Shown: positions 43,740 to 53,763 of the stretch, piece by piece
Layout: every line of letters starts with the position of its first letter
How positions within the stretch are numbered: position 1 is the first letter of the stretch
Assembly: GCF_022511585.1 (NCBI RefSeq)
Contig: NZ_JAKWBN010000002.1
Coordinates: 620,001 to 684,000 of the forward strand
Length of the DNA stretch: 64,000 nt
Direction of reading: 5' to 3'
DNA from: Shimazuella soli
GTDB taxonomy: Bacteria > Bacillota > Bacilli > Thermoactinomycetales > Thermoactinomycetaceae
The notes under the pieces: model-generated
Database searches by the model: none
What the model was told of the DNA's origin: nothing
Seen by the model: only the letters and a program-made list of their open reading frames with translations
Position numbers and translations under genes: made by a program

Positions 43740-44434
43740 TGTTAATCGATTTTGAAAAGGTGGAGCAAATTACAGGAATCTATATTCAAAATAGAAATCT
43801 ATTTGTACAAGCATTCACCCATACTTCCTTTGCCCACGAACGAAAATCCCCCGGACGTGTTCAAGATAATGAACGCTTAGAATATCTCGGAGATGCAGTA
43901 TTAGAACTACTTGTTTCTGAATTCCTGTACTATCGCTTTCCCAAAATGAGTGAAGGGGAATTAACCCGAACACGAGCAAGAGTGGTATGCGAACCATCCC
44001 TTGCTTCCTTTGCTCGTGAACTTGAGTTTGGTAAGTTTGTTCGATTGGGAAAAGGAGAAGAGCTTACAGGAGGCCGAGAGAGACCATCCTTATTGGCAGA
44101 TTTATTTGAGGCTTTCATCGGTGCACTATATTTGGATCAAGGACTAGAAAAGGTTCGCCAGTTTTTAAACAAACTTGTTTTCCCACAGATCAATGGTACC
44201 TGGTTGGAACAAATGACAGATGCTAAAAGCCAATTACAAGAATTGGCTCAGCAAGAGAAGAGAGGAACATTGGAGTATCGAATTGTAGATGTCCAAGGAC
44301 CTGCACATGACCGCTTCTTTTCGGCTGAAGTTTATTTGGATGATAAAAAATTGGGTCGAGGGTCTGGACGTTCGAAAAAAGAAGCAGAGCAACAGGCAGC
44401 CAGTACTGCTTTAAAAGCGTGGAAAACAAACTAA
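43739..44434 (+). CDS. rnc: Ribonuclease III
   Basis: 231 residues. The RNase III signature [18 protein letters not shown] (metal-binding Glu/Asp) is followed by [15 protein letters not shown] and a C-terminal dsRNA-binding domain (about 155-231, [15 protein letters not shown]). Processes rRNA precursors and double-stranded RNA. It is the last gene of the fatty acid operon, with a terminator behind; smc, its usual neighbour in Bacillus, lies 5.7 kb further on. Confidence 0.98.
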   Translation: MLIDFEKVEQITGIYIQNRNLFVQAFTHTSFAHERKSPGRVQDNERLEYLGDAVLELLVSEFLYYRFPKMSEGELTRTRARVVCEPSLASFARELEFGKFVRLGKGEELTGGRERPSLLADLFEAFIGALYLDQGLEKVRQFLNKLVFPQINGTWLEQMTDAKSQLQELAQQEKRGTLEYRIVDVQGPAHDRFFSAEVYLDDKKLGRGSGRSKKEAEQQAASTALKAWKTN

Positions 44435-44465
44435 ACCACTGTGAGGGGATCACGGTGGTTTTATT
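44433..44465 (+). terminator. rnc terminator
   Basis: AACCACTGTGA, loop GGGGA, TCACGGTGGTT with one mismatch, then TTATTTT. Confidence 0.8.
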
Positions 44466-44549
44466 TTACAAAAATATAGTTTCCTAACAAAGTTAAAGGA
44501 ATACTAATACTTAATTTTCAAGGCATATAAAAAAATATTATTGTAAGGG

Positions 44550-44578
44550 TTTTCAAATGAGTTTGTTCATGATATAGT
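44550..44578 (+). promoter_or_regulatory. Promoter of the RpiR-led cassette
   Basis: TTTTCA (44550-44555), 17 bp, TATAGT (44573-44578), 72 bp before the regulator start. Confidence 0.5.
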
Positions 44579-44649
44579 CAAACTTAATTACGAAGCATAA
44601 AATACTTCCTTTTGTTAATATGAAGTAAAAGATGCAAAGGTGGGCATTT

Positions 44650-45492
44650 ATGGAAGTCGATTTTCGTCAACTGGTCCAAGGTTTATATTCAAATCTATCA
44701 ACAGGACAAAAGAAAGTTGCTGAATATATTTTAGATAATTTTGATAGGGCTGCATTTTTGACTGCGGAACAGATTGGTAGAGAGATAAAGGTGAGTCAGA
44801 CAACCGTTATTCGCCTCTCTTATGCACTAGGATTTCGGGGTTTTTCCGAAATGCAACAAACGATTCAAGCTGAGGTGCTTTCCAAGAAACCATCCTCTGT
44901 TGTAGAAAAAACTGCAAATTTGAATGAAAAAGCTTCCATCTTTACTCCGATTATTGAAAAAGATATTGATATTTTACAACGTATGTCCCAAGAGATAGAT
45001 GAAGAACATTTATGGAAAGCAATAGATTGGCTGTTAAAAGCAGATAGTATATTGGTGATTGGCTATCGAAGTTCCTATGCTGCTGCACACTGGTTTTCAT
45101 TTGGCCTCGGTGAACTTCGGGATCATGTTGATTTGAATCCTACTTCTGGTCATATGGGCAAATTACTTACGTTATCTCAAAAATCTGTAGTGTTTATTAT
45201 TTCCTATCCAAGATATAGTCCACAATCATTAATAATCGCTGAACATGCGAAGCATGTAGGAGCTAAGGTGATCGCAGTAACAGATCGTGTCTTGTCTCCA
45301 ATCGCAAATACAGCAGATCTTTGTTTTTATGCAGAGACCAATCTCATGTCAGGTTATAATTCGATCGCAGCTAGCATTAGTCTTTTGAATCTATTTCTAG
45401 TGGGTCTTCAAAGTAAACTGTCAACAGAAGATCAATCACGCCGCAAGAATTTAGAACAATTATATTCACAGTTGGGCATTTTTTCGGAATGA
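44650..45492 (+). CDS. MurR/RpiR family transcriptional regulator
   Basis: ATG 44650 follows AAAGGTGGGCATTT; 280 residues (an ATG six codons upstream has no ribosome site). N-terminal HTH_6 (TAEQIGREIKVSQTTVIRLS) and a C-terminal SIS domain (about 125-265, ILVIGYRSSYAAAHWFSFGL). RpiR proteins sense phosphosugars or related metabolites. It leads a cassette with a racemase-like enzyme, a YfcC-type transporter and an M20 peptidase, and probably controls it; the SIS domain in an amino-acid setting is unusual and the inducer is unknown. Confidence 0.92.
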   Translation: MEVDFRQLVQGLYSNLSTGQKKVAEYILDNFDRAAFLTAEQIGREIKVSQTTVIRLSYALGFRGFSEMQQTIQAEVLSKKPSSVVEKTANLNEKASIFTPIIEKDIDILQRMSQEIDEEHLWKAIDWLLKADSILVIGYRSSYAAAHWFSFGLGELRDHVDLNPTSGHMGKLLTLSQKSVVFIISYPRYSPQSLIIAEHAKHVGAKVIAVTDRVLSPIANTADLCFYAETNLMSGYNSIAASISLLNLFLVGLQSKLSTEDQSRRKNLEQLYSQLGIFSE

Positions 45493-45562
45493 ATGAAAGA
45501 TATACAGTGAAGGAGGTGAGGGCTCAAATTTATTTCATATAGAGATAGAAGGAGAGTTTTCC

Positions 45563-46678
45563 ATGAGAATCGATAAGATCATATTACGTCAATTAAAAAT
45601 GAAAATGGTGTCCCCCTTTCGAACCAGCTTTGGTACCCAGACAGATCGGGAATTTTTGCTTACAGAAGTACACGGCGAAGGATGGACGGGTTTCGGAGAG
45701 TGTGTAGTGAATACTGCACCTATGTATAACGAAGAGACCGTTGGAACAGCAAAACATATCATAGAGCAGTTTTTAATTCCGATTCTTTTCGAGCGTGGTG
45801 AATTTATCCATCCTGATAATATTCGTGATTGGTTTTCTCCTATAAGACGAAATATGATGGCAAAGTCTTCACTCGAAGGTGCAGTCTGGGATTTATATGC
45901 GAAAAGTAAAGGTCAAACGCTTGCACAAGCATTGGGAGGAGAAAAAGATAAGATCGAGGTAGGTATCAGTATTGGCATTCAAGAACAAATAGATGATCTT
46001 TATCGGTTAGTAGAGCAATATCTTGAGCAAGGATATCGCCGAATGAAAATAAAGATCAAACCTGGTAAGGACATAGAAGTTTTACAAGGATTACGAGCTC
46101 GTTTTGGAAATATTCCCATGATGGCAGATGCAAATTCTGCTTATACACTTGATGATTTATCCTTATTTAAAGAGATAGATGATCTCGGGTTAATGATGAT
46201 CGAACAGCCACTTGCGCATGATGATATTGTCGATCATGCAAAATTACAACGCGAGTTAAAGACTCCAGTATGTCTAGATGAGAGTATTCATTCCTTGGAA
46301 GATGCCCGTAAAGCAATTGAATTAGGAAGCACACGTGTAATCAATATAAAAATTGGTCGTGTTGGCGGACTGACTGAAGCAAAGCGAATTCATGACTATG
46401 CTTTGGAACATGGAGTTCCTGTTTGGTGTGGTGGAATGCTAGAATCGGGGATTGGACGAGCACATAATATTGCCATTACCTCTCTACCTAATTTTACTCT
46501 CCCTGGTGATACGGCAGGGTCTACCCGATATTGGCAAGAAGATATCATCGATCCATTTGTAGAAGTACAAAATGATGGAACCATCATCCTTCCCACCAAT
46601 TCAGGAATAGGCTATCATCCTAATGCAGAAAAAATAGAAAAATATACGATTTGGAAAAAGGAATATACAACTGGATAA
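45563..46678 (+). CDS. menC: MenC-type enolase superfamily enzyme (o-succinylbenzoate synthase / N-succinylamino acid racemase)
   Basis: 371 residues, ATG 45563 behind AGAAGGAGAGTTTTCC. Muconate-lactonising fold: KMKIKIKPG with Lys164 as acid/base, metal ligands in MADANSAY, IEQPL and CLDESI, and the opposite Lys in INIKIGRVGG. The sequence is close to the Geobacillus-type NSAR/OSBS group (GRAHNIAITSLPNFTLPGD). No menaquinone gene is nearby; instead M20 peptidase and a transporter follow, so N-acyl amino acid racemisation is the likelier role. Which activity dominates cannot be told from sequence. Confidence 0.88.
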   Translation: MRIDKIILRQLKMKMVSPFRTSFGTQTDREFLLTEVHGEGWTGFGECVVNTAPMYNEETVGTAKHIIEQFLIPILFERGEFIHPDNIRDWFSPIRRNMMAKSSLEGAVWDLYAKSKGQTLAQALGGEKDKIEVGISIGIQEQIDDLYRLVEQYLEQGYRRMKIKIKPGKDIEVLQGLRARFGNIPMMADANSAYTLDDLSLFKEIDDLGLMMIEQPLAHDDIVDHAKLQRELKTPVCLDESIHSLEDARKAIELGSTRVINIKIGRVGGLTEAKRIHDYALEHGVPVWCGGMLESGIGRAHNIAITSLPNFTLPGDTAGSTRYWQEDIIDPFVEVQNDGTIILPTNSGIGYHPNAEKIEKYTIWKKEYTTG

Positions 46679-46703
46679 ATAGAAGATCTAAGGAGGCAAT
46701 AGT

Positions 46704-48125
46704 ATGGAAAAAACGATGAACCAAAAACCGAATTTTTTCAAACGTCTTTTAAAGCCTGATGCTTATGTTCTTCTTTTTTGTATTTTAATCATTTGTGCTA
46801 TTGCAACGTATATTTTACCAGCAGGTGAGTTTAAACATGTGCCGCAAGGAGATCTGACTGTTACCGTACCAGGAAGTTATCATGCTGTTGCGTCGAATCC
46901 AACGGGATTTATGGACTTTTTTATGGCTATTCAAACAGGAATGGTAAAAGCAGCTCCGCTTATCTTTCTGATTTTGTTTACTGGTGGAGCATTGAAAGTT
47001 TTGGAGAAAACAGGAGCGATTAATGCTGCTATTGCCAAAACGGTTAAGCGTTTTCAAAAGAAAGAAATTTTATTAATCATTGTCATTGGAGTTTTGTTCT
47101 CCGTACTTGGAACCACTGGAGTGGTGGTCAATTCTATCATTGCCTTTGTTCCATTAGGAATTATCATTGCCAGGGCGATGAAATTAGATGCCATATTTGG
47201 GGTATCCCTGATTTATCTTGGAGCATACGCAGGTTTTAACGCTTCTATGATCACACCTTCTACTTTGGGGTTATCACAGAAAATTGCAGAACTGCCTATT
47301 CTTTCTGGAATTGGGTATCGAGCTGTTATTTATACAGCGTTTGTAATCGCGACACTTGCCTATATCTATATCTACATGCTTAAACTTCGCAAGAACCCAG
47401 ATAATAGTTTGTTGGGTAATGATAAGTTCCCTTTAGCAATTGGGGATGCAGAAGAATGGGATGAGAACCAGGCCTTTACTACGCGTCAAAAGTGGATGCT
47501 TACGTTTGCAGGACTGACACTTCTGGTTTTTGTTATTTGCACTATTATCTATAAATTAGATGTGGATGCGATGACTGCAATGTTTGTCTTTATGGCAGTA
47601 GGTTCAGGCCTTATTGCTGGGATGAAAGCAAATGATATCTCCAAAACCTTTCTCAAGGGATGCCAACGTCTTGTTGCTGGTGCACTGATTGTGGGTATGG
47701 CACGAGCTGTAGTGATTATTTTAGGTGACGGCAAGCTGATCGATACCATTGTCAATGTACTAGCACATCTATTGCAATCGCTACCACCTGTCTTTGGAGC
47801 TGTAGGAATGTTTTTAGGAAGTGCCGGGATTCACTTTTTGATCTCTTCTGGTTCTGGTGAATCTGCTATGATCGTTCCGATCCTTGTTCCATTAGCAGAT
47901 TTGATGCATATTACCCGTCAAGTTGCAGTAGAGGCAGTAATTTTAGGTGAAGGGGTAGTCAACTGTATTAACCCGACTTCAGGTGTGTTGATGGGTGTGC
48001 TTGCTGCAAGTGGGATTGCTTATGGTAAATGGGTGAGATTTATGCTGCCATTAGTTGGTATTTGGATTGCTCTATCGATCATTTTTATCGTAATTGGCGT
48101 GTTGATCGGTTGGGGACCAGCATAA
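46704..48125 (+). CDS. YfcC-family transporter (putative amino acid or peptide carrier)
   Basis: 473 residues, ATG 46704 behind AAGGAGGCAATAGT. About twelve hydrophobic helices; motifs include the first-helix LCILIICAIATYILPAGEF followed by the loop VPGSYHAV, TGGALKVLEKTGA, GTTGVVVNSIIAFVPLG and GSGESAMIVPILVPLAD near the end, as in YfcC/ArcD-like and C4-dicarboxylate uptake (DcuC) relatives. Sits between the racemase and M20 genes, so it probably imports the N-acyl amino acid or peptide that the two enzymes process. Substrate is inference. Confidence 0.88.
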   Translation: MEKTMNQKPNFFKRLLKPDAYVLLFCILIICAIATYILPAGEFKHVPQGDLTVTVPGSYHAVASNPTGFMDFFMAIQTGMVKAAPLIFLILFTGGALKVLEKTGAINAAIAKTVKRFQKKEILLIIVIGVLFSVLGTTGVVVNSIIAFVPLGIIIARAMKLDAIFGVSLIYLGAYAGFNASMITPSTLGLSQKIAELPILSGIGYRAVIYTAFVIATLAYIYIYMLKLRKNPDNSLLGNDKFPLAIGDAEEWDENQAFTTRQKWMLTFAGLTLLVFVICTIIYKLDVDAMTAMFVFMAVGSGLIAGMKANDISKTFLKGCQRLVAGALIVGMARAVVIILGDGKLIDTIVNVLAHLLQSLPPVFGAVGMFLGSAGIHFLISSGSGESAMIVPILVPLADLMHITRQVAVEAVILGEGVVNCINPTSGVLMGVLAASGIAYGKWVRFMLPLVGIWIALSIIFIVIGVLIGWGPA

Positions 48126-48143
48126 GGAGAGGAATGAGGAAAC

Positions 48144-49274
48144 ATGAGTGCAATTTTACAATATCTACAGTCTCACCAGTCGGAGATGCTAGCCGATTTA
48201 GAAGAGTTAGTAAAAGCAGAATCCCCTTCTGATAATAAAGAACTGACAGATAAATGTGGGAAGGTTTTGCAAGCTATATTTGCTAAACATCTTGGACTAA
48301 CTGCTGATATATTTCGTAGGGAGCATACCGGTGATCACCTTCGTTTCACTTATGGTGATGGATCGGAACAAATCTTGATTCTCTCTCATTTCGATACCGT
48401 TTGGGATCAGGGGCAGCTTCATTTTCGAGTTGAAGGAAATCGTGCCTTTGGCCCTGGAATATATGATATGAAAGCTGGAATTATACAAGCAATATGGGCA
48501 TTAAAAGCTTGTAAAGAGTTAGGGGTTTCATTTAATAAAAAAATAGTATTTCTATGTACAAGTGACGAAGAAACAGGCAGTTTATCATCTCGAAAATTGA
48601 TCGAACAAGAAGCGAAAAAAAGTAGTGTGGTATTAGTTACAGAATTTGCTGTTCGAGGAACGGGAGCATTAAAAACAGAAAGAAAAGGTGTAGGAGATTT
48701 TATTTTCACGATTGCTGGACTTGCTGCTCATGCAGGTAATCATCATGAGGATGGTGTTAGTGCAGTAGAAGAGATGGCACATCAAATTTTATGGTTGAAT
48801 TCATTCACGGATTATACTGCTGGTACTACAATTAATGTAGGTGTTGCAAGAGGTGGAACACGACCAAATGTGGTAGCAGACAAAGCAGAATTACAAGTTG
48901 ACCTTCGATTTTCTGATCCACTCGCAGGAGAGCAGATTGCCAGTAAGATCTTAAAAGCAAAAGCCTTTTTGCCCAAAGCTTCTGTAAAAGTAACAGGGGG
49001 GATTAATCGTCCGCCAATGGTAAAAACTCGTTCGACCAAAGAGCTTTTCGAAATGGCTTATGATTGTGGGAAACAAATTGGCATTACTTTAACAGAGACA
49101 GCAGTCGGTGGTGGTAGTGATGGTAATTTCACCGCCGCGCTCGGAATTCCCACTCTCGATGGTCTAGGAGCAATGGGCGACGGTGCTCATGCACAAAATG
49201 AACATATATTGATTGATCAACTTCCAGTTAGAAGTGCTTTGATGTCTCATCTGGTGAGCCGGCTTTCAGAGTGA
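48144..49274 (+). CDS. M20 family metallopeptidase (CPG2-like; possible N-acyl amino acid hydrolase)
   Basis: 376 residues. The di-zinc M20 ligands are visible: His in LSHFDTVW, Asp in YDMKAG, the catalytic Glu and ligand Glu in SDEETGS, and the late His in GDGAHAQNEH. The dimerisation lid contains AGLAAHAGNHHEDGVSA. Overall it resembles carboxypeptidase G2, which removes C-terminal Glu, and the L-desuccinylases of N-succinyl amino acid salvage. Placement after the MenC/NSAR-like gene favours the second idea. Last gene of the cassette, with a terminator. Confidence 0.9.
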   Translation: MSAILQYLQSHQSEMLADLEELVKAESPSDNKELTDKCGKVLQAIFAKHLGLTADIFRREHTGDHLRFTYGDGSEQILILSHFDTVWDQGQLHFRVEGNRAFGPGIYDMKAGIIQAIWALKACKELGVSFNKKIVFLCTSDEETGSLSSRKLIEQEAKKSSVVLVTEFAVRGTGALKTERKGVGDFIFTIAGLAAHAGNHHEDGVSAVEEMAHQILWLNSFTDYTAGTTINVGVARGGTRPNVVADKAELQVDLRFSDPLAGEQIASKILKAKAFLPKASVKVTGGINRPPMVKTRSTKELFEMAYDCGKQIGITLTETAVGGGSDGNFTAALGIPTLDGLGAMGDGAHAQNEHILIDQLPVRSALMSHLVSRLSE

Positions 49275-49310
49275 GTTTAACAACTTTCAGGAAACGTTTT
49301 GAACAGATGA

Positions 49311-49340
49311 ATCACTGTGTTCGGGCACAGTGGTTTTTTA
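49311..49340. terminator. Terminator of the M20 gene, shared with convergent TRIC gene
   Basis: ATCACTGTG, loop TTCGGG, CACAGTGGT with a G-T pair, then TTTTTT; the T-run overlaps the stop of the TRIC gene. Confidence 0.75.
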
Positions 49341-49940
49341 GTGTTTTATTAGCTTCAATGGTAACTTTAGTTGATATTGGACGGAGATCAACCGCATTGT
49401 GACAACCAAAATAAACACGAAAAATAGTTCGATATTTGTTATATTTTTGTGCATTCCTATAATAAGTCCACTCAACATAGACCAAACAGCATAGACATCT
49501 TCTCTGAGCAGGATAGGTTTTTTACCAGCTAAGAGATCACGAATAAGCCCACCACCAATACCTGTTAAAATAGATGCAACCATAATGGCATGGATTGGCA
49601 AATGTTGATTTACTGCAAATAAAGCACCTTGAATGGAAAATGCGGACAAACCTATAGCATCAAAAAAGATAAGCCATCTTTTCCACTTATGAAACCAAAG
49701 AGTTGGAGTGAAAATAGTGAACGTAATCGCAATGAGTGCAGTATAGATAGCTATATTTTGTTTCCAAAGCATAGAGGCAGGTAATCCGATTAACAAATTA
49801 CGAATGACTCCTCCTCCAAAAGTAGTGATAAATCCCAAAACATAGACGCCAAATATATCATATTGTTCTTCGATTGCCATCATTGCTCCACTCACAGCAA
49901 AAGCAGCAATGCCAATGTAATTAAAAATATCCCAAATCAT
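49338..49940 (-). CDS. Trimeric intracellular cation (TRIC) channel family protein
   Basis: 200 residues with seven hydrophobic segments arranged as two repeats, each holding the glycine-rich kink motif: TTFGGGVIRNLLIG and LTGIGGGLIRDLLAG. This is UPF0126/TRIC (YvgT-like). Prokaryotic TRIC proteins form homotrimeric K+ or Na+ permeable channels. Monocistronic and on the opposite strand to its neighbours, lying between the catabolic cassette and smc. Confidence 0.92.
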   Translation of the reverse strand: MIWDIFNYIGIAAFAVSGAMMAIEEQYDIFGVYVLGFITTFGGGVIRNLLIGLPASMLWKQNIAIYTALIAITFTIFTPTLWFHKWKRWLIFFDAIGLSAFSIQGALFAVNQHLPIHAIMVASILTGIGGGLIRDLLAGKKPILLREDVYAVWSMLSGLIIGMHKNITNIELFFVFILVVTMRLISVQYQLKLPLKLIKH

Positions 49941-50181
49941 ATGCTACCTCGTTTAGTTGAGAAATACTTATTTCTAGGTATAAAGCTTAATATATTCCTA
50001 TTTTGTACAATAATAATCATTTTTAGTTTTAAATTAGTTCTGGAAATCAGTAATGTCCAATCCTGCTATAGATTGATTCATTTTTCGTATTTTCAAAAAG
50101 ATAGAGGTGAGCAAGTCAATTTTTTGTTAAATATATGCTACAATAGGCAAGTTAGCGATTAAGAAAGGAGGTATCTTTTCG

Positions 50182-53100
50182 ATGCATCTTAAACGCTTAG
50201 AAATGTCTGGATTTAAATCTTTTGCAAGTCGCACTGAATTGGAGTTTGTACCTGGAATTACAGCAGTGGTCGGTCCGAATGGAAGCGGCAAGAGCAATGT
50301 CACGGATGCGATACGCTGGGTATTAGGAGAACAAAGTGCTAAGTCTCTGCGTGGTACGAAAATGGAAGATGTAATCTTTGTCGGGAGTGATTCACGTAAA
50401 CCGGTTGGTTTTTGTGAAGTTTCTATCACCTTGGACAACACCAAACGAATTCTGCCTTTGGATTATGCAGAAGTTACCGTAACTCGTCGAGTTTATCGAT
50501 CTGGAGATAGTGAGTACCTCCTCAATCGGCAAGCTTGTAGGTTAAAAGATATTCAAGAATTGTTTATGGATACGGGAATTGGGAAAGAAGCATATTCGAT
50601 GATTGGACAAGGTCGAATAGAAGAGATGATCAGCAACAAATCAGAAGATAGACGAGCTATCTTTGAAGAGGCTGCTGGCATTGTTAAATATAAATCTCGT
50701 AAAAAAGAAGCAGAAAAAAAACTTGCAGATGCAGAGCAAAATCTAGTTCGTATTCGCGATTTAATTCATGAACTTCGCAATCAACTGGAACCACTGCAAA
50801 AACAAGCAGAACATGCTCAGCAGTTTAAAGCATGGCAACAAGAATTAACAGAGGTAGAAATATCTTTTTATGTACATAAGATTGAGACTCTACATGAAGA
50901 GTGGACCAAAACTTCTCAGCTGGTAAAGCAGCTGAAAGAACAACATATATCTGGTGCTTCTAAACAAAGTAAAGAAGAAGCAGAATTAGCACAAGTCAAA
51001 TTCCAATTGGTGGAATTAGAAAAGAAATGGGAAATTCTTCAGTCAGAATTACTAGACACGAGTGAAAAAGTGGAAAAAGCGGACGCCGAAAAACAGGTTT
51101 GGCAAGAGCGAACAAAAAATCGAGCAGAAATGGAAGAAAAATTACAGGAACAATTGAAAGCTTATGTTGCGGAATATACAACAAGTGAGAAAGAACGGTT
51201 AGCAAAACAACAACAACATCAAGCAAAAAAACTAGAATTATCTACTCTTCAAGACCAAATGAAAGCGATAAAATTTACAGCAAATCAAGAAATCGAATCA
51301 GAAGTATCTTCGACGCAGATCGAATGGGAAAAGATAAAGAATGAACAAGTTCGGGATGATAGCGAAAAGAAATATATTCTAAATCAGTGTGAAGAGATAG
51401 AGCAAGAATTTGCGACTTACCAGCAAGAAAAGCAGATTTTGAATGAAGAAAAGAAAAAATTAGAGCAGATCAGTAATGAAATCGAGCAGCAAATCGATGC
51501 CGTAGAAGCAGAACTGGAGTTAAAAACAACAAAAGCTAACATTTTTGAAACGGAAAAAATAGAATGTTTGTCAGAACAGAAAAATCTGCACAATCAATTA
51601 CTACAATTGGAAAAGCAATTGGTTCGAATCCAATCGGAGCGCGATGTATTGCAATCCATGGAACAAAATCATGCTGGTTTTTTCCAAGGAGTAAAAGCTG
51701 TTTTGGAGAATCGTTCACTAACTGGTATTATTGGAGCCGTGGCAGAGTTGATCCAAGTGCCTAAAAAAGTAGAAGTAGCGATGGAAACAGCACTTGGTGG
51801 AGCTTTGCAGCATGTAGTTGTAGAGGATGAAGCAGCTGCTCGCAGCGCAATTTCCTTCTTAAAAGAGAAACGACTAGGACGAGCAACCTTTTTGCCGATC
51901 AATGTGATAAAAGGAAGAAGTATTCCTGAACATGATTTAGCAAAACTTGCACACATCAGTGGTTTCTTAGGAGTTGCAGATGATTTAGTTTCGACAGCCG
52001 TTGCTTATCGTCCGTTATGCTCTCAGTTACTGGGGAATGTTTTGGTAACAGATAACTTAGCAACGGCAAATAAAGTTGCCCAAGTTTTATCTCATCGTTA
52101 TCGAGTCGTTACCTTGGAAGGGGACGTTGTCAACCCCGGGGGATCGATGACTGGGGGAAGTAGACAGAACAAGACTCCTAATCTGCTTGCACGCAGTCGC
52201 CAACTGGAAGAATTGAATCAACAAGTCCAACAATGGCTTGATAAACAAGAGAAACTTCAAGCGGATGAGAAGATGCAGACGGAGAGATTAGCATCTCTGG
52301 AGAATGAATGGAAAATTATCCAAACGAATCTAAACGATTTGTTTGCTCAGCAGAAGGATTTAGATGCTAAAAAGCAAGAAAACCAATTACAATTTAAAAA
52401 CAATGCACATCGCTTGAATCTAATTGTTATTAGGGAAGAGGAATCAAATAAAAAACGTGCTCAATTGCAGCAACGATTACGTGAAATGGAAGACATTCAA
52501 CATAATAGGATGGAAAGATTAAAAGAATTAGAAGTCTTATTAGAACAAGAGGAGTTTATAAGAAAACAACAAGCAGATGAAGAGAGAGAAAGAAACACCC
52601 AATTAACGGAGTACCGAATTGAGGAAGCAAAACTTCAACAAATGATAAGCGGTTTAGAAGAAGATTTAAACCGGATTGAAGAGGCACAACAAAAAAATCT
52701 TACCTTGCAGCAAAATACAGAAAAAGAACAACAAAAGCTTTTGGAGATGGAAGACTTAAGCGAAGAAGCATGGCAAAGATTACTCGCTTCCCTCTATCAA
52801 CATCAAGAGGCAAAAAAATCCCTTCAATTAGAGATTTCCGAACTCCGCGATGAGCGTGATGCTTGTAGTCAAAAACATCAAGAGTTAGAGCACATTGTTT
52901 ATGAGAATAGCAAGTTGCTTCGTTCTTATGAAGAAAAACTTCATCAGCAAGAAGTACGAGTGAACCGTCTTGATGTCGAGCTTAACCATCTTCTGCAAAA
53001 ATTAGCAGAGGAGTATGAAACAAGCTTTGAAGGTGCGAAAGAAAAGTATGGTGTACCTGAGAATCCAGCACAAGCAGAAAGAAAAGTCAGATCTTTAAAG

Positions 53101-53751
53101 CAAAAATTAGAACAATTAGGCGATGTGAACATTGGAGCGATTGAAGAGTACCAGCGATTAACGGAGCGTCTTACCTTTTTGACGACACAAGAAGATGATC
53201 TACTTCAAGCCAAACAACAGCTTTATCAGATGATCGCACAAATGGTTTCTGAGATGGGGAAACGATTTTCTGATAATTTTGTGCTCATCCGTGAAGAATT
53301 TCAAGATGTATTTGTAAAGATGTTTGGGGGAGGTCGTGCTGATTTGCAACTCACCGATCCTAATAATTTACTGGATACTGGAATTGAGATTGTCGCACAG
53401 CCCCCAGGAAAGAAGCTGCAACAATTGTCGCTATTGTCTGGTGGGGAACGATCTTTAGCGGCCTTAGCTCTACTCTTTGCTGTTCTGAGAATCAAACCTG
53501 TACCTTTTTGTTTTTTAGACGAGGTAGATGCAGCTTTGGATGAGGCGAACTTGACGCGGTTTACGCATTACTTACAAAAATTTGCTAATCAGACGCAGTT
53601 TATCATTATCACACACCGCAAACATACGATGGAAGGCGCGGATGTGTTGTATGGAATTACCATGCAAGAATCTGGTGTATCTACTCTAGTATCTGTCAAA
53701 TTAGAAGAGTATGATGAGAGCAGAGAAGAAGTTGCCGCGGCAAAAGCATGA
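50182..53751 (+). CDS. smc: Chromosome segregation protein SMC
   Basis: 1189 residues, normal for bacterial SMC. Walker A GPNGSGKSN near residue 32, Q-loop, two long coiled coils (about 170-500 and 670-1010, rich in Glu/Gln/Lys), flexible hinge (about 510-660, GIIGAVAELIQVP), signature LSGGERSLAALAL and Walker B FCFLDEVDAALDEAN. With ScpAB it organises and segregates the nucleoid. ATG 50182 follows AAGAAAGGAGGTATCTTTTCG. ftsY follows after 12 bp, as in Bacillus, but rnc is not directly upstream. Confidence 0.98.
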   Translation: MHLKRLEMSGFKSFASRTELEFVPGITAVVGPNGSGKSNVTDAIRWVLGEQSAKSLRGTKMEDVIFVGSDSRKPVGFCEVSITLDNTKRILPLDYAEVTVTRRVYRSGDSEYLLNRQACRLKDIQELFMDTGIGKEAYSMIGQGRIEEMISNKSEDRRAIFEEAAGIVKYKSRKKEAEKKLADAEQNLVRIRDLIHELRNQLEPLQKQAEHAQQFKAWQQELTEVEISFYVHKIETLHEEWTKTSQLVKQLKEQHISGASKQSKEEAELAQVKFQLVELEKKWEILQSELLDTSEKVEKADAEKQVWQERTKNRAEMEEKLQEQLKAYVAEYTTSEKERLAKQQQHQAKKLELSTLQDQMKAIKFTANQEIESEVSSTQIEWEKIKNEQVRDDSEKKYILNQCEEIEQEFATYQQEKQILNEEKKKLEQISNEIEQQIDAVEAELELKTTKANIFETEKIECLSEQKNLHNQLLQLEKQLVRIQSERDVLQSMEQNHAGFFQGVKAVLENRSLTGIIGAVAELIQVPKKVEVAMETALGGALQHVVVEDEAAARSAISFLKEKRLGRATFLPINVIKGRSIPEHDLAKLAHISGFLGVADDLVSTAVAYRPLCSQLLGNVLVTDNLATANKVAQVLSHRYRVVTLEGDVVNPGGSMTGGSRQNKTPNLLARSRQLEELNQQVQQWLDKQEKLQADEKMQTERLASLENEWKIIQTNLNDLFAQQKDLDAKKQENQLQFKNNAHRLNLIVIREEESNKKRAQLQQRLREMEDIQHNRMERLKELEVLLEQEEFIRKQQADEERERNTQLTEYRIEEAKLQQMISGLEEDLNRIEEAQQKNLTLQQNTEKEQQKLLEMEDLSEEAWQRLLASLYQHQEAKKSLQLEISELRDERDACSQKHQELEHIVYENSKLLRSYEEKLHQQEVRVNRLDVELNHLLQKLAEEYETSFEGAKEKYGVPENPAQAERKVRSLKQKLEQLGDVNIGAIEEYQRLTERLTFLTTQEDDLLQAKQQLYQMIAQMVSEMGKRFSDNFVLIREEFQDVFVKMFGGGRADLQLTDPNNLLDTGIEIVAQPPGKKLQQLSLLSGGERSLAALALLFAVLRIKPVPFCFLDEVDAALDEANLTRFTHYLQKFANQTQFIIITHRKHTMEGADVLYGITMQESGVSTLVSVKLEEYDESREEVAAAKA

Positions 53752-53763
53752 GGAGGATAACCG

